A DNA stretch of 64,000 bases from Rhyacophila brunnea (GCA_022495005.1 JAGYXB010001020.1:558001-622000), one strand, 5' to 3'; positions 45,481 through 57,640 are shown, numbered from the stretch's first letter. Numbers and translations: made by a program. Notes: a model not told the origin generated them from the sequence alone.

Positions 45481-46600
45481 GATTAAGACCTAACCCTATG
45501 TTAACTCTGTAATTTTTACTCACAATATTTCAGCCAGTCAGCTTAGTCTGATTAACTGTGACTCTTTTGATCATACAGGTCCTCTATTTTGAAACTAAGC
45601 ACCTTACATTATCAAAATTCATTTCTAGTATTAACTGTGGTTATCTAGTTGTCAAATACGATACCTACCTGAACTGAACTAATTCTTTGGCAAGTTTATC
45701 TGGACATTAGGCTGATCGAATCATCTTATCGTGTTTATATATTTTCGTGTACCGTTTGAATTATTCTCTGTTATTGTTGATTAATTTCTGTGAACTCTGA
45801 ATAAATACTAAAACAGGAAATATTTATATTTTATAAATAAACCTTCATATAATATAATTAAAGTCAATCAACACATATATAAACATAAGAAGAGGTAATA
45901 AATGTATTATCGATGATACGTATTAATGAAGTAAAATAACGTATAATGTAAATTATCAGAAAATTGTACTAAATTGCATGATTCGTATCCTGTCACTAGA
46001 TACGGCTAGTAGCATAATAGCCAGTTTACACGTATTGTCGCAACCATGACGATAAAAATAAATGCAAATGTATGTTGTAAGACTGCGTGCATGTATAAAA
46101 AATTTATCAGCTTCCGAAGAAAATACTAACTACACCACCCAAGAGATTTTTTGATTTGCCATAATTCACTCATAAGTTTTCTGCAATCTGTGCATTAATA
46201 ATTATACATACGAGATCTTTTAGATTCCTACGTATATTCTAATTATAATAATCAACACATCTGATGATATATCCTTATAACAAAAATGTAAGTAGGTCAG
46301 TATTTTTATTTCGTTTAGGAATTTAAACAGGTCTCTATTTCAAACTACAAAATATCTATAACAAAAATACCCAGTCTTAAATCGACTTTTAAACGCATAG
46401 GAAAATGTTTCGTTTAGTGTGCAAATCGTAGGATCGGATGGATATTTTAAGCTTGTGGGTAAATGAGGGTGGAGTCCTGACAGACAAAAGGTCACAGTAT
46501 AGTGGTGTTAGATTTGTCTAAATATAACTTGAATGTGCTAAACTCGGTTTTCATTATATTATTAATGTCACTATGGTGACAAATACTCATTGCTTAACTC
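45481..46600. other. No recognisable feature
   Basis: AT-rich sequence with no gene or repeat family member recognised. Confidence 0.4.
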
Positions 46601-46843
46601 TTTTTTTTCGACCATGTCCGACACTTATAGGATCATATGGGCCTCCACAGAGTAGAGGTCTGTATTGACAGATTTTGTTTTTTACGAGAAATGGATGTCA
46701 GCCACTTACTCAACCTATTAGGTTCATACCCTGACTCACACACAAATTGAAAAACAATATGTGTACTTGCCAAACCCAGGATTCGAACATGAGACCCACG
46801 GCGTGATAGTCCAACGCTTAAGCCACGCGGCCACCGTGGGTGT
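46601..46843 (-). mobile_element. SINE-C, near full-length copy
   Basis: On the minus strand it begins with the tRNA-derived head CCCACGGTGGCCGCGTGG, CTTAAGCGTTGGACTATCAC and a B-box-like GTTCGAATCCTGG. It then has TTGCCAAACC-type, CAATTTGTGTGTGAGTCAGG, CTAATAGGTTGAGTAAGTGG and CCTCTACTCTGTGGAGGCCC, and ends GGACATGGTCG plus a poly(A) of eight. It is very similar to 58018-58269. No clear flanking duplication was found. Confidence 0.75.
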
Positions 46844-47094
46844 CAAAAAAGTTTACACATGGTTAATTTAAAATGTGATATGTCATTATTTTTATATCAC
46901 AAAATGATTCATGTAGTGCCAGATTAATACCGTTTAAATAGTTTTTTTTTTTATAATATGACGTATATTTTTATTCTTGTCGACAAGCAACGACATAGTT
47001 TTATAACTAATGTAAATTATAATAATTGTCGCTAATAAAACAAATTATCCCTTAAGAATATATGAAATTATTGAATGATATTCAAAAATACAGT

Positions 47095-47531
47095 CAGTGA
47101 CGTCCCTAGACAAAATGCCGCCCCTAAGCATCGCCAAAATGCCTCCCTATTTTTATACAGTATTTTTATCATACTTTTATGACTCCGATTTAAATTCTAA
47201 TGAACTTCTTGTATGGATACATTACTAACAAAATAATATATATTATGTACCACTAATACAAACAAAATTAAATTTAGATGTAAAAAGCGAATAAATATAC
47301 CATCAGAGTCTGAGGTTCTATGTGGTTCGTATTTTATACACATTTGATTTGTACAGATTTATTATTTCCACACCATTTTACTAAGTATGCTATTATTGTA
47401 GGCTTGTAAACAAAATAATTTTAGCCACCTATTTATATATAAACCAAATGATTATCCTCGATTTGCCACCCTTCGAGTATCTGCCGCCCCCAACCGACGC
47501 TCAATCTGCCTACCCCCATGGAACATCACTG
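47095..47531. mobile_element. 437-bp hAT MITE with exact 8-bp target duplication
   Basis: Second copy of the 19734-20114 family: starts CAGTGACGTCCCTAGAC and ends CATGGAACATCACTG. It is flanked exactly by AATACAGT (47087-47094 and 47532-47539). Slightly longer than the first copy because of extra AT-rich middle sequence. No transposase. Confidence 0.85.
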
Positions 47532-47539
47532 AATACAGT

Positions 47540-47929
47540 TAATAACCAAGCTAAAGACACCATAGTTAACAGTTGTCAAATCAGTTTGCACTTGTATAAT
47601 CCAGGATAAATAATATTTTAAAGTTATTATAAGAAGTATAATCGGAATTGAGAATAATATAACTATGGCTATAATAATATAATATTATGACTAATCATCC
47701 CTATGATCTGTTAATCGTAGGTATAGCCATCATAAATTACTCACATTTTGGACGTTAACGTATCATATTTGATTATATTGGGTTATTAATAAATTACCAA
47801 TTTAATTTATTCTTGATAAAAATACACAACATTAAAGTCTGTTTTATTTTAATTAATATGATAGCGATCTGTTGAAATTACACCAATTTTCCATGATGAT
47901 AATATATTTATATTATTATTGCATACTAG
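47540..47929. other. No recognisable feature
   Basis: AT-rich sequence with no gene or repeat family member recognised. Confidence 0.4.
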
Positions 47930-48090
47930 AAATATATGTCAGTCATTTTCTCAACCAATTAGGTCCGTACTATGGACCCAAATACAAATTAAAAAACAAA
48001 TGGAATTTTTTTTCCAGATCCAGTATTATAAGCCAAAATCAACGAAATTATAAGCCAAACGTGTCTTATTTAACCACGGATAAATACATC
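47930..48090 (-). mobile_element. SINE-C fragment
   Basis: ATATGTCAGTCATTTTCTCA, ACCAATTAGGTCCGTAC, AAATTAAAAAACAAATGG, CAGATCCAGTATTATAAGCC and AACCACGGATA follow the SINE-C minus-strand order. It contains a local duplication of ATTATAAGCCAAA. The open frame through it is incidental. Confidence 0.5.
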
Positions 48091-48238
48091 AAATTTCATT
48101 ATTTCTGGCTCTAATAATAATATTAGTTAATAAATATGTTTTTCTGGTGACAATTTTCTTTGCCGCACATAACGCAGTCGATTCAAGGTTCAGTCATATT
48201 TTTAATTAGAATTCAGTCATATTATTAAGGGAAAGAGG

Positions 48239-48592
48239 CACGCCAGCAGAGAACCTAGCGGAAAAATACGAATCTTTCAATTTGAGATTTTTTTTTTTTG
48301 ATAATTTACTATTTCAACTATATTAATTAAATAATATGTATCTTAATTTTTAAATTTAAAAATAAACTTACAATTGTAAAAAAAATATAAAATACTTTGA
48401 ATTCGTTGCAGGGTCACATCTTATTATTACATTATATTTTATGGTCATATTTATTATTAAAATTTAGTTTATTAAGTTTTCAATTTTTCGTCGTTTAGAT
48501 TTTTGACTAATTCATCGTTTTAATATTTTTTATATTTATTTGAAAAAACATCGATTTTTATAAATATATAAATGTGTATAACTTAAAATCCA
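48239..48592 (+). repeat. Repeat E copy 1 (about 0.36 kb)
   Basis: Follows TTAA (48235-48238). Shares with 56590-56965: AGCGGAAAAATA, TTTGATAATTTAC, AAAATAAACTTACAATTGTA, TTTAGTTTATTA, TTTTTGACTAATTCATCGTT then TTAATATTTT, and AAATGTGTAT. Starts GGG like other TTAA-flanked elements here. No closing TTAA recognised. Confidence 0.55.
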
Positions 48593-48683
48593 CAAATGCT
48601 ATGGGTATATACTGAACATACACACCTTACACATAAAAATAATTTGAATTTTTGGTTTTTTTTATCGTACGGAGGCCTCTTAA

Positions 48684-48796
48684 TACTTTGGACGCTGAAG
48701 ACGCACCTGGCGCGTAATGACCAGGCGGCCGATCGATGTAATTAACGTGCATTTTAAAGGTGGTAATTAAAAAAACATTATCTAGTCAGCAGTGCA
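48684..48796 (+). mobile_element. TTAA MITE copy 3
   Basis: Follows TTAA (48680-48683). Starts TACTTTGGACGCTGAAGACG, contains CGCGTAATGACCAGGCGGCC, and ends TAGTCAGCAGTGCATCC. The right-hand TTAA is lost. Confidence 0.55.
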
Positions 48797-49339
48797 TCCA
48801 GCCACCACGTCCTTAAGTCCGTCACTTTCTTTTTGACAAGTCAATAATATGATTGTTAAACAATGACGAGTTTTAGTAGGTACTGATATTTTATCGTTTC
48901 ATAAACATATTGTGTTCAAATTACTTATCCGACTACGGAAAAGATTTTGCTTTGTTTCAAAATATATTATTTATCTAACATTTCGATTCTGATTATGATC
49001 TCAACGTTGAGTTTCCAATCTCTCTGCAGACAGCAGCCGACATATTAAACCTTTTCTACGGCTTAATATGCGGTGCCCTTAATTGACAAGCAGATGTTTC
49101 CGGCTCTTGACTTTTCCCATGAACATTGTCCCATTTACATTAATTTTTATCTTTATTATTTTTATTGTATCATTTATGTCGGTAAAAATAATTATTTTTC
49201 AACACTACTATAACTTAAACCAAGTACTATTGATTAACATTTTCAATATATTGGACAAATTAATTTACCATTAATATGTTTTTTGTCGGCTCTATAATGC
49301 AATGTGTATCTTGGATTCTCGAAGATGTCTTATTTTGTA
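48797..49339. other. No recognisable gene
   Basis: The 63-codon plus frame at 49083-49274 is hydrophobic (Ile/Phe-rich), as expected of AT-rich chance frames. Nothing else recognised. Confidence 0.35.
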
Positions 49340-49455
49340 TGTTTTTACGTGAAAGGGCTATGAGCCATTCACTCAATATAAATTTACTTTGTGTTTTGGA
49401 CCCGAACATACATTAAAAAAAACATCATGTTAATCGGCCAGACATGGATTTCGTG
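49340..49455 (-). mobile_element. SINE-C fragment, diverged
   Basis: TATGAGCCATTCACTCAATA, TTGGACCCGAACATACATTA and AAACATCATGTTAATCGGCC then AGACATGGATTTCG follow the middle of SINE-C on the minus strand. Confidence 0.45.
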
Positions 49456-52424
49456 GTCTACCTTTTGTTCATCATGTACGTCTTATAGTGAAATAATTGT
49501 ATCCAATGATACAGGTTATTGTCGATTACAGATACTTGACTAAGTATATTATTACAATATAATAACATTATATTATTATAACCTTTTAATTATCCGTTAT
49601 CTGCCAATGAACAACAGAGAGTTATAAAAACTTTGATATTATTTCAAGGAAGGAATCATAAATAATAACGGATTCATATACGGTTGAAATTTGATCGGAT
49701 GTATCTAACCTAACCAACAATATAAATTAGGCGTTTTTTATTATTTATATTAGGTTGGTACCTGTAATAATAAATAAATCTACATTCTAGTTTCTATTAA
49801 CAATTACGTAGTTAGATATAACCTTGAATGATGCCCACTAGTGACTTTTGGGGAAAATGTTTACTTGGATGAGCCACCGCTTTGCGATTATTGTGAAGGC
49901 GTCTATCATCAGTGTTTTGGTCGAACCGAGTTTGTTTCAACACCGGGAAAAATATAACATCGAAAGGCAAATATACTGCTTTACCAAAGTTACCAAGTTG
50001 AAAAATACTTGTATACTTTTGTTTTGATAGCCTGATACCAGTATTAATGTTATATCTATTAATATAGGTACAGGCAATTTTGTCAAACATCTCTATGGAT
50101 TTTATCATAATCATAGTTTATTTCGAGTCGTTATTAAAAACACAACAACATTTTACATAATATTATACAGTTATTAAAATACCAGTCAATATACTTTGTT
50201 ATGACGTCGTACTCAAGGCTCATTATATTATGTTGTAACGGTTCTAGTAAAATAATTGTTTCTTGGAAAAATGAATTCCGCGACATTCTATACACGGGAA
50301 TTTTTATAACGCTATTTTTGTATCAATAAACTATGACAATACAGTCTTATGTGGATTTTTAACTTTCATAATAATAAATAGACGGCATACCAAAGTGATT
50401 AATAGTACACTTTGCTCATGTTATTATCGACGAGGAACTAGACAACAATTATGATAATATTATACACAAGGACATGAATGTGCTTTATTTTAATCCTTCA
50501 AAATATGTATTTAGTATATTTTAAATTTAAATAATAAAGTATATAATATAGCCAATACGTCTACCACTTTAATCTATTTAATTACTTTATTTTTATCTGT
50601 CTACGGACGGGGGATTAGAATCACATGAGGGTTTTTGACATAGACGGTTATTTAAGGGAGTTTTTATACTTGAACCCTATAACAGGTATAACCTCTTTTT
50701 TATTAAAATAAAATTTAAAATAAATTAATTAAAATGATATAAAATATGCGTATTTAATCAATAAGATAGATACTACAATATTAAATTGGTGAATTATATA
50801 AATATATAATATTAGTTTATTTTATTTGTCTCAATTTAAAGAGTATATTTATGTTTAGGTATTTATTTTTTACATCTTAATTTTACATCGTATATCAATG
50901 GAATATTCATTATTTTATGATAACTGTTTACAAATAAATAATCTAAGAACACTAAGCATGTTTCTTTGTCAGATTTATGCGAATGATTTAACCAAACTAT
51001 ACCAAAACTGGACACCATCTGTGACCCAAGACTATTTCAATACCTAAAGTTGCAACTATGGCTATTTATCATACTTACGAATATTTTCTAGTAATTATTA
51101 ATACTGCAATCTGTCAATTGAATTTCTCTTTATTATGTGGTAACTTTTATATTAAATAATTCAGCACATTACCAAATATACAGTCTTCTTCTTTATAGCA
51201 TTACATGCGTATGTGGGACTTGATTACTTATTAGCATCTTCATGCATTCAGATTTTTCCAAAGCCGTTTCCCCTCTTTTAAATCCAACTCGACAACCATG
51301 TTATATCGAGGTCCACACGGACTTTGTTTGCCTTGTGTTGGTTTCTTTCAAATTCTATTTTAAATTCAAATTAATTATTTTACACAATATAGTAAACTGT
51401 ACAAATTACATATTCAAAACGTTCACAACATGTCACAACAAAATTAATCAATATAAGCAGTATTCAAAAAACAGTATAAAAAGGGTCATCATCGTAACCA
51501 TCATCAACCACGAATATATAGGCAACTTTAGCATTATAGGGCATCCCTATAGTCGCTTTGTATCCAGTGGCATTCAAGGGATACCCAATAATAAGACTAC
51601 ACAGATTAAAAATATACAATTATAAAGGACATGGAAGTATACCGAATAAGTAAATTCCTCCTAAACTCATCCTCACGCTAGAGTACGTCTCTTTATGAAT
51701 ATCATGTCACATCGTGTCACATCGTCAAAAATATTGAATCTCAGATACGAGGTGTCAGTGTTAGAACATCGCTATATTATACTAGAAGTACCAAGAAAAT
51801 GTAAATAGTATATACGATAATTGGTCTTTTGGTTCAACGTATTCTTATATCGAAATGAGGAAAGTGTTTGAAGTGTATGAATGATTTTTTTAGTGAAAGA
51901 AAGGGTATACACACTTATTCGTAATTTTGTATTTTTAACGAAATAATATTTATTTTCTCTTTTGTGTATTGTTCGTTGTGCTTGATACACTACGCCATTT
52001 TGTTCAGCGGCGCAAACAAACAAAACCTATTGTGTTTAAAAAAGGTTGGAGGTTAAACTTATTTCCACTAAATACCTACGCATGTGATGGCTTCCATTAT
52101 TCCTCTTTGAATATTTCAAGCTAATGTACGTAGATAGAAATAATTTGTTTCCTTTCGAATTAATTTATTAATGCAAGCAGTATTTTTTTATCAAACGAGC
52201 TTTTAAAAAACACTCCAGCTTAAAGCTTGATACTAAAATACATAATATTCTGAATATTTAACTACACAGAAAAAAAAAACATTGGCCTCGATGGAAAGCT
52301 AGAATTTGTCATAAAATTGACTTTTTAGTAATTGTAATAATGATTCAATAAGTCAATAGCACTCTAGTCACATTTCTGTATGGGTACATTTTCGAAGTAT
52401 AATAACTTACTACAAATTATCTTA
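49456..52424. other. No recognisable gene; unassigned frames
   Basis: Frames of 100 codons (49812-50114, -), 127 codons (51242-51625, +) and 83 codons (51772-52023, -) are the longest. I recognise no domain or signal peptide in any, and the 127-codon one is Asn/Ile/Thr-rich as expected from AT-rich DNA. No repeat family member seen. Confidence 0.3.
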
Positions 52425-53212
52425 TATTCTTCTTCTAATTATGCCATCCCCTAGCGGAGGTCGGCCACCATCAAGGCGATCTTAGATTTGTCATCTGTTA
52501 CCCGGATCAGTTCTGTGGAGCTACACTCATACCAATCGCGGAGGTTTTTAAGCCGAGGAATGCAGCGTTGTCCTCTGCCACGCTTACCATTGATCTTTTC
52601 TTAAATGACAAGGTGGGGAATGCTATACTTTTGTCATCTCATAATATGGCCGAGGTTCTGTAGTTTCCTGGTTTTGATAATACGCAAAACTTCTTGGTCC
52701 TTTTCTGTTCGAATGAGAACTTCAACATTTGTCACCCGGTCAGTTCGAGGAATATTGAGGATGCGTCTATACAGCCATATCTCGAAAGCTTCAACTCTCC
52801 GTGATATATCTTGGTTTAGCGTCTATACTTCCATAACATAGAAAAGAATTAGAAAATAGAACAACGTACTATACGCAATCTCAGACCTAGGTTAAGGAGG
52901 CGTCTTTTTTTGAGGAAATTACTCCTTGCGATCTCAATTCTAGTTTTTATTTCCTGAGACTGGTCCCATTTCTCATTGATCCATATTACCTAAATATTTT
53001 TATAGGTCACATGTTCTATTGGTTCGCTGTTAATGTCAAAACTTGTGTTGATGTTTGGTGTATCTATTTTTATACTAGTAATAGTTTTGTTTTCTTGAGG
53101 TTCATTTTCAAACCATAAAAATTACTGACCTCGTTAATCTTTTCTACCAGTTAATGCAAACTCTTTAAGCTATCAGCAATCAGCACAATGTCATCGGCAT
53201 ATTGTATATTGT
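52425..53212 (-). mobile_element. LINE reverse transcriptase remnant (3' half of ORF2)
   Basis: On the minus strand the reading starts at the RT active site YADDIVLIADSLKSLH (YADD codons at 53190-53201). It continues LVEKINEVSNFYGLKMNLKK and TKTITSIKIDTPNINTSF, then EPIEHVTYK, WDQSQEIKTRIEIARSNFLK, a basic loop, and later LGLKTSAIGM-like and MTNLRS-like C-terminal tail motifs near 52500. Several frameshifts and stops interrupt it. The first catalytic aspartate motif and endonuclease are missing (5' truncation). The tail differs from that of the 61.8 kb LINE, so it is probably a different LINE lineage. The 78-codon plus frame (52605-52841) is its shadow. Confidence 0.75.
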
Positions 53213-54554
53213 TATGTTATCTACATTTGATAAAATGACAAATAAACAAAAGTCTTATGTTATAATATTAATACCGGCAATTGACGGTAAATTTCAGCTT
53301 TCATAATATAAAAGTGAAGGTAAAGATATTAAAGGTAACCTACTAAGAATAATATATTTATTGCTCCTTTAATATTGCTCATTTATTTGTAGCAAGATTC
53401 AGATAAACTCTGATGTATATGAAAACATATAAGTTCTATTATTATAAAATCGTAATCGGTATTCTTTATTATTTTGCATTTTTTTCATACTAGTTTTTCG
53501 TGACTAAAACGAAAGTTTCAATTTTTTTATACAGGGTATAGGTTCTCATAGATGCGGATTAGGACAGCGCATCTACAAGTATAGTTTTTTTTTATTAACA
53601 CGATTTATTTAATATGTTTATAAATAGTACTATCGACTGATGGTACTTAATGACATTTGGTTTATATTTTGTAGTTTTTTATTTGAACAAACTGTCTTTA
53701 ATATCACAGCGAATGTTTAATAGTTTTTAGTAATAACCTTGTGAATCCGTCTGTGCATTCAATTATATAGATATAATCTTATTTTTTTTTGATAATAAAA
53801 CGTAACAATAGCTCAAAAAATAATGTAATTCAATATTGTTTTATGCATAGCCGTCCAGAACTGTTACATAGTTTTTTTTCTTTTGAATGTATTTTTTTAT
53901 GAAAATGTATTTTACTTACACCCTGAATTATATTAATTAAAAATAGAATATAAAACAAAACATCAAACAAATTCCTTAAAATATGTGGTATTATTTATAT
54001 TGTATTTTATTTAAATTAATTAAACATACTTATCCATATTGTGATTTTATAATGATGGGCACAAATTACATCTACTTAAAAAGATAGACAATGCAAATCG
54101 ACGAAAAATAATATTGCTTCGATATGCTAATTTATATGAAATTAAAATAATTGAAAGATTATTTGTTTTTATACAAAAGCGTGTACCAATAATTAATCAT
54201 GTTACTGTGTAACCTTGCTGAAATACCAAAGATTTAAATATGTACACGGTAATTTATTGATCCGTAAAAATAGTTCTCTTCTCAGAAATGTTTACTGTGT
54301 TTTCAAACGTTATAATATGTTATTATAATATTTTCACTATGTATATTTGTTTTATATTTTGTTAAATATATTATTATATATTTTTTGTAATAATAATGAT
54401 AATAAAAATGTTATTAATACAACTGCTTCATCCTATCCGGTAACAGCGTTGATCATAAGGCAGGCACAATACCATGCTATTTTTATCAATCAATCACCAC
54501 ATCCTGCATCACATGTGAGACCTGCAGCACGTAGATAGCATTAGAAAAAGTCAC
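53213..54554. other. No recognisable gene
   Basis: AT-rich. A block at 53627-53670 (TACTATCGACTGATGGTACT, TAATGACATTTGG) resembles 55280-55325 just before the hammerhead-like element. Confidence 0.35.
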
Positions 54555-54905
54555 ATGGTGAGAGAAGAAGGCACGCCGATGGCACCCGCATAATTTTGTC
54601 ACTAGGGTATGGAGTATCAAATTACCATAGTATCAAGCACCATGGAGTGCCTCTTTGTTATCACAACCGTCACGAGGAACGCGATCGTGGCAGTGTACTC
54701 CAAAGATTCAGCGGAAGCATAGTTTATTAAAGCTTAAAAGTCGCGACCCTCGCGGTCCCACCAAACCATCAACCGCTCTTAATCGAACACATCACAAGAC
54801 CCTTCGTCTGGTTTTGAAACATCAGCATGTTTTATGACTGGGAATGTATCAGGAGCATTTACCCAAGACTGAGGTTTCCACCCTCTCAAATGAGTTCTAA
54901 CTAAG
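54555..54905 (+). repeat. Repeat C, longest copy
   Basis: Ends with CTCTTAATCGAACACATCAC, AAGACCCTTCGTCTGG, TTTATGACTGGGAATGTATC, AGGAGCATTTACCCAAGACT and GAGGTTTCCACCCTCTCAAA, matching 24520-24660. It extends about 200 bp further upstream, in GC-raised sequence (CGTCACGAGGAACGCGATCG). A 60-codon plus frame inside shows no known domain. Confidence 0.5.
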
Positions 54906-55339
54906 ATCAAAAAAGCTTTTAACTTAAAGTACCCACGTATAACTGATACGAATTACATATTAAAATAATAAAAAATAGAAACTGCCGAACAATATTAGTG
55001 AAGATACTTTCAAATTTACAGCCGCAAATTGTCTAAATGCAATAAAATTGGCCTTTGCGGCGACCAAGTCTGGGCCAACTTGAGTTAGGTGGTAAAAAGT
55101 CATACTGGCGTACAGGTAAAATGAACTTGTTGAAAAGCTAGCATTCGATCACAAAATACAACGTTGATCTCCATTTCTCTCTACGTTGGCAAAATGCAGA
55201 TCTCGTCATGACAAGTAGATTCCATTTTCAAAACTATGGAGGATATCAATAAAATCTATCATATTAAAATAGTAGTACTAGTATATACTATCTACTGAAG
55301 GTACTTAATGGAATTTGAATTTAAATTCTAGTGGATTTA
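54906..55339. other. No recognisable feature
   Basis: No gene or clear repeat recognised apart from the 55280-55325 block mentioned at 53.6 kb. Confidence 0.35.
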
Positions 55340-55575
55340 AGTTTTGTCATATTCCATTTGAGTCGTTTTTTTGCGACCCGGGTTTCGACTTTCGGCATCT
55401 TCAGGCACTATGTACACTCACCAAAAGATAAATATACACTGACAACGAATACAATTAATTCTATTTTATACAATAAATTAATACAATAAAGTAGATAACA
55501 ATTTTATCCCCCACCTATTAAGTCAAGGATCACATTTTTCGCATAAAAATGACTCAAATGAAATAGTACCTACAA
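55340..55575 (-). mobile_element. Short Penelope-like/retrozyme-like element candidate
   Basis: Two inverted blocks bound the unit: CATATTCCATTTGAGTCG (about 55348-55366) and TGACTCAAATGAAATAGTAC (about 55549-55569). Just inside the left block lies a minus-strand hammerhead-like motif. The combination of CTGAAGATG and GAAACC..GGGTCGC resembles conserved sequence in the pseudo-LTRs of Penelope-like elements. No reverse transcriptase is nearby. Confidence 0.35.
55372..55407 (-). ncRNA. Hammerhead ribozyme-like motif, degenerate
   Basis: On the minus strand: TGC (stem I), CTGAAGA (core), TGCCGAAAGTC (stem II region), GAAA (core), CCCGGG (very short stem III), TC, then GCA (stem I, pairs with TGC). 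The core CUGANGA and GAAA are intact and the cleavage-site C lies in GGGTC. Stem II pairs poorly here, so activity is doubtful. Ultra-short stem III hammerheads that act as dimers are described for Penelope-like elements. Confidence 0.35.
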
Positions 55576-56585
55576 AACTTAATTACATTAGAATTTAGAT
55601 ACTAGTATGTTGTAATTTTGAAAAACATTTACAAGTAATATTCTGAGAAGAGACAATGTGCAAAAACAATTTATTTCATGTTGTGATAACATGACAATAT
55701 TTGAAAGAAAGAGTTTACCATCATAACTTGGCAGATGAGAACACCATTTACATCAAGCTTAAAAATGTTATTTATTCATACATTAGTGGAGTCAACACTG
55801 TTCCAATGTTATTTTTTTATCATACTGCTCCGCCAGACGTTTTCATGTTATGTTGTCATGTTAACCGTAATTCCTAGAGAGTAATCAAAATAAAGCTCCT
55901 CTTGTATACAGCCCGCGGTGAAAAACCAAAAAAGCTCTTTGCAAATTCTGCGAAATCTTTTCTCTCTCAAGCCTTGCAGCCAAACAGGGTTAGATTTAGT
56001 CTCTTTGTGACCCCTAGGCTTTGAATTAATACCGTAAACAAATTGTATGTATCAAATAAAAGCGTCAGATTGTTAGCACTTATGTGGTACCAAATCATAA
56101 AAAAAACTAAAGTGAAAAATTTCATTTCATATAATATTTAATATTAAATTTAATAATAGTTTTCTACCGAAATGTAAAAAAACTTTGGGTAGGTAATTTG
56201 CTTTTTAAAATAAGAATTATATTACAGTATGAAATTGAGAATAATAAGTACCTAGTTGTAATATAGAAATGTAGGTAGTAACATCTACCAAATTGACTTG
56301 ACAACCTTTTGGTGATTAGACCGAATGCAGCTGTTGGCGGTCTTATAACCGGGAATTTGCTCAATTTTTATAATAGTGGTACGAAGGTTTAGATTTTATG
56401 TTTCTCTTCAAACAAGCTTCAAAAACTTACAGCTACTTACTCCATGCTGACTGTATTTATAAAAATACATTCATAAAATTATGCTATGTACGCTGTAATC
56501 ATCTTTTTTTTAAAAATATAAATCTCTACGTCTTAAATTCTTATTTATTGGATTCGCCACCCTCAGCCCAGTAGATATTAAAATG
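55576..56585. other. No recognisable feature
   Basis: AT-rich. A 66-codon minus frame at 56164-56364 is not recognised. Confidence 0.35.
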
Positions 56586-56589
56586 TTAA

Positions 56590-56965
56590 GGGCGATGCTT
56601 ATACCAGCAGAATAACAGCAGATTCAGATAGCGGAAAAATATGAAGCTTGCAATTTGAAACATTTTTTTGATAATTTACAATTTCAGCTGTATTAATTAA
56701 TAAATATATACCTATCTGAAAACAAAAATAAAAATTTTTCAAGTCAAAAATAAACTTACAATTGTAGAAAAAATGTGAATTTGTTACGTATTTATGTCAC
56801 GAATAACGTTATTATTAGATTATATTTATGGTAATATTTATAATTAAACTTTAGTTTATTAGGTTTTTAATCTTTTACTTTGTAGATTTTTGACTAATTC
56901 ATCGTTTTAATATTTTAAAAACCATCGACTTTTATAAAAATATAAATGTGTATTACTTGAAATCC
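56590..56965 (+). repeat. Repeat E copy 2
   Basis: Follows TTAA (56586-56589). Begins GGGCGATGCTTATACCAGCA and then keeps the landmarks listed for copy 1 (48239-48592), with moderate divergence and an AT-rich insertion around 56700-56740. Confidence 0.55.
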
Positions 56966-57329
56966 TTTTTGTTTATATCAAATCAAGCTTCAATATTGGG
57001 ACCATACGTAACGGTACCAACGCTGTAAAATTTGTGGTATTATTATGATAATATCACAACTGTCCTCGATAAACAGCTAACATTAAAAATTTATAAACAT
57101 TGACAACTTTTGTTGTTGGAATTCATGTTGCTTTCTCAATTTCCACAGACACTTTTACAAAGAGAAAATAATTTATTATATTGAATTTCATCATGGTATT
57201 AATAAATTACACTTAGATGCGATAATTTAATACAAAAAGTGGCCATGCTTAATATTTAGGCGTGCTAATATTAACTTACTTATTCGTTTTTCATCTAACA
57301 TATGCTCAATCTGCGCTTTTTCTAAACAC

Positions 57330-57640
57330 ATTTGTTCAACTTTGCACCTCAAATAATTCGTATTGCTCACCAGTTTTCTTGCATTTTTCAAGGTCATACC
57401 AGATTCCGTAGCTCCACCGTATACACTATGTGAATAGCATTTAGCAGCCTTTCAAGACGTCGGAATTCGGTTGATTTGAAGAACACGCAAACCAGTTGTA
57501 AATAAAATTTGTAGTACATGGCCGAGCCAGGTCAAACGTCACCTCTTTACTCTCAGTGTGATGAGAGGTGCATGGTCTGCTTTTTAACTCTTCGTTACTC
57601 CTAAAATTATACCACCGTATATCCAGTATCTGTCACAAAT
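57330..57640 (-). mobile_element. LINE ORF2 C-terminal remnant
   Basis: On the minus strand the reading is ILGVTKS, then KADHAPLITLRVKR and RLTWLGHVLQ. This follows the order 'LG-V-T-x-x-D', basic linker, 'R-L-x-W-x-G-H-V' of LINE ORF2 tails. Stops separate the pieces. Downstream frames are not interpretable. Same motif class as 8890-9088. Confidence 0.45.

Noticed and set aside
45173..45493. 106-codon plus-strand frame as a gene
   Set aside because: It is the antisense shadow of the LINE ORF2 tail on the minus strand.
51242..51625. 127-codon open frame as a host gene
   Set aside because: Composition is that expected of AT-rich noncoding DNA; no domain, signal peptide, splice context or second copy.
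52605..52841. 78-codon plus-strand frame as a gene
   Set aside because: It is the antisense shadow of the LINE ORF2 remnant on the minus strand.
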